From contig JAQGKG010000210.1 of assembly GCA_028290245.1 (NCBI GenBank), positions 1 to 9,903 of the forward strand: 9,903 nt of DNA. Reading direction: 5' to 3'. The notes under the pieces were generated by a model. The model saw only the letters and a list, made by a program, of their open reading frames with translations, was not told the DNA's origin and searched no databases. Shown piece after piece: positions 6,026 to 9,903 of the stretch. Position 1 is the stretch's first letter; each line of letters opens with the position of its first letter. The DNA comes from Devosia sp. (GTDB lineage Bacteria; Pseudomonadota; Alphaproteobacteria; Rhizobiales; Devosiaceae). Both the position numbers and the translations under genes were made by a program.

Positions 6026-6435
6026 TGAACTGGCTCCAGATAGCGCGTGAGACCCGCCCGGACGTCATCCGGCCAGGGGTGCGATTTGTGATCGACCGTC
6101 GAGGTCGCGACGATGCGTTGCTTGATGGTCCAGATCACGTCGTCGCGGACTGTCACCACCGTTTCGAGGTCGAGGGACGCTCGGCCGATGGCGCGAACAT
6201 GCACCGCAAAATCGAGTACGTCGCCATAGGTGGACGGGCGCTTGAACTCGACGTTCATCGTCACCGTCGGCAAGCCCATCTTGCGCTCGTACATCAGCTC
6301 TTTCCATGTCACGCCGAACGAGGCGAACATGGCCTCATTCACATCTACCAGCATGGAAAAATAGGCTGGATGGTAAGCAATGCCGGTCAGGTCGCAGTCG
6401 CCGAAACGCAACGGCTTGGATTGGGTAAAAGGCAT
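6022..6435 (-). CDS. 4-Hydroxybenzoyl-CoA thioesterase-type hot-dog protein
   Basis: This is a 137-residue single hot-dog domain acyl-CoA thioesterase. The N-terminal LRFGDCDLTGIAYHPAYF motif carries the aspartate (D15) equivalent to the catalytic Asp17 of Pseudomonas 4-hydroxybenzoyl-CoA thioesterase, followed by the conserved GI-x-Y and Tyr/Phe residues. A later core strand region is seen in VEFKRPSTYGDVLDF. Such proteins hydrolyse aroyl- or acyl-CoA thioesters in the cytoplasm. In this operon it might release the ring product as a free acid (for example gentisate in a salicylyl-CoA route) or recycle CoA from stalled intermediates. ATG 6435 has GGAG 5 bases upstream, in a 14-base gap after the SDR stop; the stop overlaps the RidA start by ATGA. 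The actual substrate is not determined by sequence. Confidence 0.92.
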   Translation of the reverse strand: MPFTQSKPLRFGDCDLTGIAYHPAYFSMLVDVNEAMFASFGVTWKELMYERKMGLPTVTMNVEFKRPSTYGDVLDFAVHVRAIGRASLDLETVVTVRDDVIWTIKQRIVATSTVDHKSHPWPDDVRAGLTRYLEPVQ

Positions 6436-6449
6436 AAAAACTCCGCTCT

Positions 6450-7241
6450 TCAGCCGGTCATAACTTCGCCGCCGGCCACCGCGATGGCCTGGCCGGTAAT
6501 CGATGATGCGCCCGGCAAAGCCAGCCAGAGCACGGTGTCTGCAACCTCGTCGGGATCGACCAGGCGACCTTGCGGATTGGCCTTGGCTAGCTCGACCCGC
6601 GTTTCAATTTCAGTGCGTCCGGTCTTGCCCACAATCGCCTCGACCGCCCGCGCGATCAGCGGCGTGTCGGTAAAGCCAGGACACACCGCGTTGACGGTAA
6701 TGCCAGTGCGGGCAAGCTCCAACGCCAGCGACCGCGTGAGCCCGATCACGCCGTGTTTTGCCGCCGCATAGGCGCTCACATAGCGATAGCCGATTAGTCC
6801 TGCCGTCGAGGCGATATTGATGATCCGGCCACCTGCACCATAGGCCTTGATGTCACCTAGCAAGGCCTGCGTAACGAGGAACACGCCGGTCAGATCGGTC
6901 GCAATGACCTTGTTCCAGAAGTCCGGCGTCATCTTGTCGAATGGCGCGCTGGGCGCCTCGCCGGCATTGTTGATCAGGATGTCGACCGCGCCAAACCCTT
7001 GATGGGCGGCCTCGACACCGGCAGCGATTTTGTCCACGTCGGTAATGTCGAAGTCGTCGACGATCCTGACCTGTGCCGGCGGCAGGCTGGCCGCAAAGGC
7101 TTCAAGGCGCTCGCGCTGCCGGCCCGCAAGGGTCACAGATGCGCCTTCGCCAATCAGCTTGCGCACGACTGCCTGGCCGATCCCGCCCGAAGCCCCGGTC
7201 ACCAGAGCATGGCGACCGGACAGCCTTTTGTCTGAACTCAT
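6450..7241 (-). CDS. SDR-family oxidoreductase, NADP-type
   Basis: This is a classical short-chain dehydrogenase/reductase of 263 residues. Motifs are TGASGGIG (15-22), a Gly-Arg at the end of strand two (LAGRQRER, R41) that favours NADP(H), NNAG (91-94), and the catalytic set S145, Y158 and K162 (YAAAK). A VCPGFTDTPL segment follows, and SITGQAIAVAGGEVMTG ends the protein. It resembles FabG/hydroxyacyl-CoA dehydrogenase-like SDRs. Its start overlaps the stop of the monooxygenase/reductase gene by ATGA, so the two proteins are probably made together. A plausible role, by inference, is reduction or oxidation at the C5 oxygen of the dearomatised cyclohexene-carboxyl-CoA product. It differs from the other SDR in this window, which carries an acidic, NAD-type residue at the cofactor position. 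Confidence 0.94.
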   Translation of the reverse strand: MSSDKRLSGRHALVTGASGGIGQAVVRKLIGEGASVTLAGRQRERLEAFAASLPPAQVRIVDDFDITDVDKIAAGVEAAHQGFGAVDILINNAGEAPSAPFDKMTPDFWNKVIATDLTGVFLVTQALLGDIKAYGAGGRIINIASTAGLIGYRYVSAYAAAKHGVIGLTRSLALELARTGITVNAVCPGFTDTPLIARAVEAIVGKTGRTEIETRVELAKANPQGRLVDPDEVADTVLWLALPGASSITGQAIAVAGGEVMTG

Positions 7242-9544
7242 CGACCCGCCCGCGCCAGATTGTTTTCATACTGCGACTTGGCGGCATAATACTGCTTTGG
7301 CCAAGCCACCGATTTGATGCCGATTTTTGCCGCTTCGTGCAACAGCCAGCTTGGATCGGCCAAGTGTGGACGCGCTATTGCACAGAGGTCGGCACGACCC
7401 GCAGCAATAATCGAATTGGCATGGTCAGCCTCGGAAATGGCGCCGACCGCGATGGTCGGAATGCCCACTTCGTTGCGGATCTTGTCGGAGAACGGCGTCT
7501 GGAACAGTCGGCCATAAACCGGCTTTTCGTCCTTCCACACCTGTCCCGATGAACAGTCGATCACGTCAGCGCCAGCCTGCTTGAACATCTGGGCATAGAT
7601 GGTCGCATCGTCTGGTGTGTTGCCACCCTCGAACCAGTCATTGCAGGAGAGGCGCACCGAGATCGGCTTGTCCTCTGGCCATACTGCACGCACCGCGGCG
7701 AACACTTCGAGCGGGAAGCGCGCCATATTCTCATGACTGCCACCATATTCGTCGTCACGCTGATTGGTCAGCGGGCTCAAAAAGCTCGACAGCAGATAGC
7801 CATGGGCACAATGCAGCTCCAGCCAATCGACTCCAGCATCGGCCGCCCGTCGGGCCGCCGCAACGTGGTCGTCACGCACCCGGTCCATATCGGCGCGGTC
7901 CATCGCCTTGGGCACCGGGCTGTGCTTGAGATAGGGCAGGGGTGACGCTGAGATCAGCGGCCAGGCACCCTCGTCGAGTGGTTGGTCGATCCCGTCCCAT
8001 GCCAGCTTGGTCGAGCCCTTGCGGCCGGCGTGGCCGATCTGGATAGCCAGCTTCGCGCCGCTATTGCTGTGAACGAAATTCGCCAGTCGCTTCCAGCCGG
8101 CGGCCTGCTCATCGTTCCACAGGCCAAGGCATCCGGGGGTGATGCGCGCATCGGGCGACACGCAGGTCATCTCGGCAAATACCAGCGCTGCGCCACCCAT
8201 CGCACGAGCGCCCAGATGGACTAGGTGGAAGTCGTCGATCAACCCATCCGCTGCCGAATACATGGCCATGGGCGACACCACGATGCGGTTTTGCAGCGTG
8301 ACGCCACGCACGGTGAAAGGCGTCAGCATTGGCGGAACGCTGCGCTTGTCCGGCTCGACGTTCACGCCTGCATCAGCCGCAAACCAGCGCTCATAGCCCT
8401 CGAGCCAGTTCGCATCGCGCAGGCGCAGGTTTTCGTGGCTGATGCGCTGCGAGCGCGTCAGCATGGAATACATGAACTGCTCGGGCTCAAGCTGGTCGGC
8501 ATAACGCCGGCCCACCACTTCAAACCACTCCATCGCATTGCGCGCCGCATTCTGAATGCGGGCAACATCCACCCGGCGAATGTCTTCGTAGTCCTGCAGC
8601 ACGGCCGGAATTGCAGTCTTGTCGTGGCCGTGCAGGTTGAACTGACAGGTCAGTTCGATAGCATCCTCAAGTGCAAGCTTGGTGCCAGAGCCGATTGCAA
8701 AGTGCGCTGTGTGAGCTGCATCGCCCATCAGCACGACGTGGGAATTGCCATTGAAATGGCTCCACTTGCCACAGATTAGGCGATTGAAATTGAGCCAGGC
8801 CGAACCGCGCACATGCCGTGCATTTGTCATCAGTGGCTGGCCTTCCAGCACCTCGGCAAACAGGTTCTCGCAGAAGTCGATGGAGCCCTGCTGCTCCATC
8901 TGGTCAAGGCCATGGGCCAGATAGGTCTCTTCGGTCGTCTCGATGATAAAGGTCGAGGTGTTCTCATCGAACTTGTAGATGTGAGCCTGGAACCACCCGT
9001 GATCGGTCTTGCGGAAATCGAAGGTGAACGCGTCAAACAGCTTGTTCGTGCCGAGCCAGATATAGCGGTTCGGCCTCACCGCGAGATCGGGCTGGAACAC
9101 GTCCTGATAGGCATTGCGAATTTTGGAGTTGAACCCGTCCGAGGCAATAACGAGGTCTGAATCCGCGTAGTCGAGATCGCCGCTGGCGTCGGTTTCGAAC
9201 ACTAGGTCGACGCCCAATGCTTCGCAGCGCTGCTGCAGGATGTTGAGCAGCTTTTTGCGGCCGATGCCGACAAAGCCGTGGCCCGAAGTGCGCTGGCGGG
9301 TGCCCTTGAACAGGACTTCGATATCGTCCCAATGGTTGAAGGCATCCTGGATTTCGGATGCGCTCTCGGGATCCCACTCGACCATGGCCGACATGGTGGC
9401 ATCCGAGAAAACCACGCCCCAGCCAAATGTGTCGTACGGCTTGTTGCGCTCGACTACCGTGACGTTGTGCTCGGGATGGTTCTTCTTCATCAAGAGCGCG
9501 AAGTAGAGCCCTGCGGGGCCGCCGCCGATGCAGACGATGCGCAT
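7238..9544 (-). CDS. 2-aminobenzoyl-CoA monooxygenase/reductase-type fusion (salicylyl-CoA 5-hydroxylase/oxidoreductase)
   Basis: This 768-residue two-flavin fusion is the core enzyme of the operon. Residues 1 to about 390 are an aromatic-ring flavoprotein monooxygenase: FAD loop GGGPAG (7-12) and the second FAD motif GDAAHTAHF (G274, D275). Residues from about 404 form an old-yellow-enzyme barrel with FMN/substrate histidines H578 and H581 (HCAHGYLLSSFLSP), IQIGHAGRKG and the C-terminal IARPHLADP. This domain order and length match 2-aminobenzoyl-CoA monooxygenase/reductase of Azoarcus evansii, which hydroxylates the CoA-bound ring at C5 and then reduces it. In the barrel the redox-tuning Cys of YqjM-type enzymes is alanine (A427 in SPMAMYS), while the neighbouring Tyr is kept. 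ATG 9544 has AAGGA 9 bases upstream. It is the first gene of the operon. Whether the substrate is anthraniloyl-CoA or salicylyl-CoA is not settled by sequence. Confidence 0.93.
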   Translation of the reverse strand: MRIVCIGGGPAGLYFALLMKKNHPEHNVTVVERNKPYDTFGWGVVFSDATMSAMVEWDPESASEIQDAFNHWDDIEVLFKGTRQRTSGHGFVGIGRKKLLNILQQRCEALGVDLVFETDASGDLDYADSDLVIASDGFNSKIRNAYQDVFQPDLAVRPNRYIWLGTNKLFDAFTFDFRKTDHGWFQAHIYKFDENTSTFIIETTEETYLAHGLDQMEQQGSIDFCENLFAEVLEGQPLMTNARHVRGSAWLNFNRLICGKWSHFNGNSHVVLMGDAAHTAHFAIGSGTKLALEDAIELTCQFNLHGHDKTAIPAVLQDYEDIRRVDVARIQNAARNAMEWFEVVGRRYADQLEPEQFMYSMLTRSQRISHENLRLRDANWLEGYERWFAADAGVNVEPDKRSVPPMLTPFTVRGVTLQNRIVVSPMAMYSAADGLIDDFHLVHLGARAMGGAALVFAEMTCVSPDARITPGCLGLWNDEQAAGWKRLANFVHSNSGAKLAIQIGHAGRKGSTKLAWDGIDQPLDEGAWPLISASPLPYLKHSPVPKAMDRADMDRVRDDHVAAARRAADAGVDWLELHCAHGYLLSSFLSPLTNQRDDEYGGSHENMARFPLEVFAAVRAVWPEDKPISVRLSCNDWFEGGNTPDDATIYAQMFKQAGADVIDCSSGQVWKDEKPVYGRLFQTPFSDKIRNEVGIPTIAVGAISEADHANSIIAAGRADLCAIARPHLADPSWLLHEAAKIGIKSVAWPKQYYAAKSQYENNLARAGR

Positions 9545-9571
9545 GAACCGAAATCCTTCAGGAAAGCGACA

Positions 9572-9591
9572 TTAGTTTAGATGTAAACTAA
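9572..9591. promoter_or_regulatory. Perfect palindromic operator upstream of the monooxygenase operon
   Basis: TTAGTTTA (9572-9579) and TAAACTAA (9584-9591) are a perfect 8-base inverted repeat around GATG, about 28 bases upstream of the fusion gene's start. The element is AT-rich in a GC-rich window, overlaps the likely -10 region and has a near-copy at 5042-5061. The form suits a dimeric winged-helix repressor. The MarR protein encoded in this window is the best candidate; the GntR-family protein next door is the alternative. Confidence 0.6.
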
Positions 9592-9612
9592 ATCGCCTGC
9601 CCAAATAGTCAA
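9585..9612 (-). promoter_or_regulatory. Candidate promoter of the monooxygenase operon
   Basis: On the minus strand TTGACT (9612-9607) matches five of six -35 positions. Sixteen bases on, TAGTTT (9590-9585) is a poor -10 lying inside the palindrome. Transcription would begin around 9575-9580, about 30 bases before the start codon. The weak -10 within an operator is consistent with tight repression; the exact hexamer choice is uncertain. Confidence 0.38.
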
Positions 9613-9639
9613 GATCTAAAGTTTTTCTGTACGGTTCAA

Positions 9640-9903
9640 TTACCGACCGGCGTTGCGCTCGCAGAGCTGGCGCAACAGGCCAAGGGTCCCGTCGATATCG
9701 GCGACCATTTCCTTCTTGGCTGTCGCAGCATCGCCCTGTCGCATGGCCCGGATAATCAGGTGATGGTGATGCGTGAACTGCTCATGCAGGCCGGTGCTGA
9801 GCAGCGGCGCGATATGGGTCGAGAGCATCCGCATATACGGCCCATACCGCAGCCAGAGGCTGTCGATGATCTGGAGCAGCACCTCGGAACCCGATTGCCG
9901 ATA
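9640..9903 (-). CDS. GntR-family regulator, FCD ligand-binding domain (5' partial)
   Basis: This is the C-terminal 87 residues of a FadR/FCD-type GntR regulator, open to the window edge; the GTG at 9882 is internal. The N-terminal winged helix lies outside. Visible are the YRQSGSEVLLQIIDSLWLRYGPYM segment (described by S-x-x-V-L-L-x-I-I and L-W-L-R) and the next helix THHHHLIIRAMRQGDAATAKKEM, which carries the histidine and the A-x-x-x-G-D-x-x-x-A pattern of the FCD helical bundle. At the position of the last conserved metal-binding histidine (usually M-x-x-H-I) it reads M-V-A-D-I. FCD proteins sense small carboxylates. The gene precedes the monooxygenase operon on the same strand with a 95-base gap holding that operon's own promoter elements, so it is probably not the operon's first gene. 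Confidence 0.9.
   Translation of the reverse strand, partial: YRQSGSEVLLQIIDSLWLRYGPYMRMLSTHIAPLLSTGLHEQFTHHHHLIIRAMRQGDAATAKKEMVADIDGTLGLLRQLCERNAGR

Noticed and set aside
8225..8779. Plus-strand open frame opposite the monooxygenase/reductase
   Set aside because: It is a shadow of the fusion gene, whose FAD and barrel motifs run straight through this region.
9544..9638. TGAACCG (9544-9550) and CGGTTCA (9632-9638) as inverted repeats bounding the intergenic gap
   Set aside because: A 7-base match separated by about 80 bases is expected by chance fairly often in a region this size, and no mobile-element features accompany it.
1..9903. CRISPR arrays, insertion sequences, tRNA or rRNA genes
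   Set aside because: No direct-repeat arrays, transposase frames or RNA-gene signatures were seen on either strand; the window is almost fully occupied by ordinary coding sequence.

Overview
The window is dense, GC-rich coding DNA with typical proteobacterial gene families and many 4- or 8-base start/stop overlaps. The style suggests an alphaproteobacterium, possibly Hyphomicrobiales. This placement is inference from gene content and codon usage only; nothing here is a phylogenetic marker.

Layout. (1) Positions 1-2894, plus strand: the distal four genes of a peptide/nickel-type (Dpp/Opp-like) ABC importer. They are a partial DppB-like permease, a DppC-like permease and two ATPases, all overlapping. 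The start of the first permease lies outside the window, and no solute-binding protein gene is visible. (2) Positions 2921-4983, minus strand: cupin, fumarylacetoacetase-family hydrolase and short-chain dehydrogenase (SDR), in transcription order. (3) Positions 4984-5122: a compact divergent control region. (4) Positions 5123-5626, plus strand: a MarR-family regulator. (5) Positions 5627-9544, minus strand, in transcription order: a 768-residue flavin monooxygenase fused to an old-yellow-enzyme domain, an NADP-type SDR, a hot-dog thioesterase and a RidA-family protein. (6) Positions 9640-9903, minus strand: the C-terminal FCD domain of a GntR-family regulator, running off the window edge.

How it may work. 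The fusion protein has the architecture of 2-aminobenzoyl-CoA monooxygenase/reductase (also annotated as bifunctional salicylyl-CoA 5-hydroxylase/oxidoreductase). That enzyme starts an oxygen-dependent, CoA-bound route for anthranilate: it hydroxylates and then reduces the ring to a non-aromatic 2-amino-5-oxocyclohexene-carboxyl-CoA. The SDR could reduce a ring ketone, the RidA protein could act on the enamine/imine nitrogen, and the thioesterase could release or rescue acyl-CoA. A salicylyl-CoA to gentisate route is the main alternative. The CoA ligase and beta-oxidation genes that would complete either pathway are not in the window.

Most notable structure. A 20-base inverted repeat (perfect 8-base arms) lies in the promoter region of the fusion gene. 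A clearly related 20-base element lies between the cupin and marR genes (17 of 22 aligned bases identical). This suggests that one regulator, probably the MarR protein, controls both minus-strand operons and its own gene.
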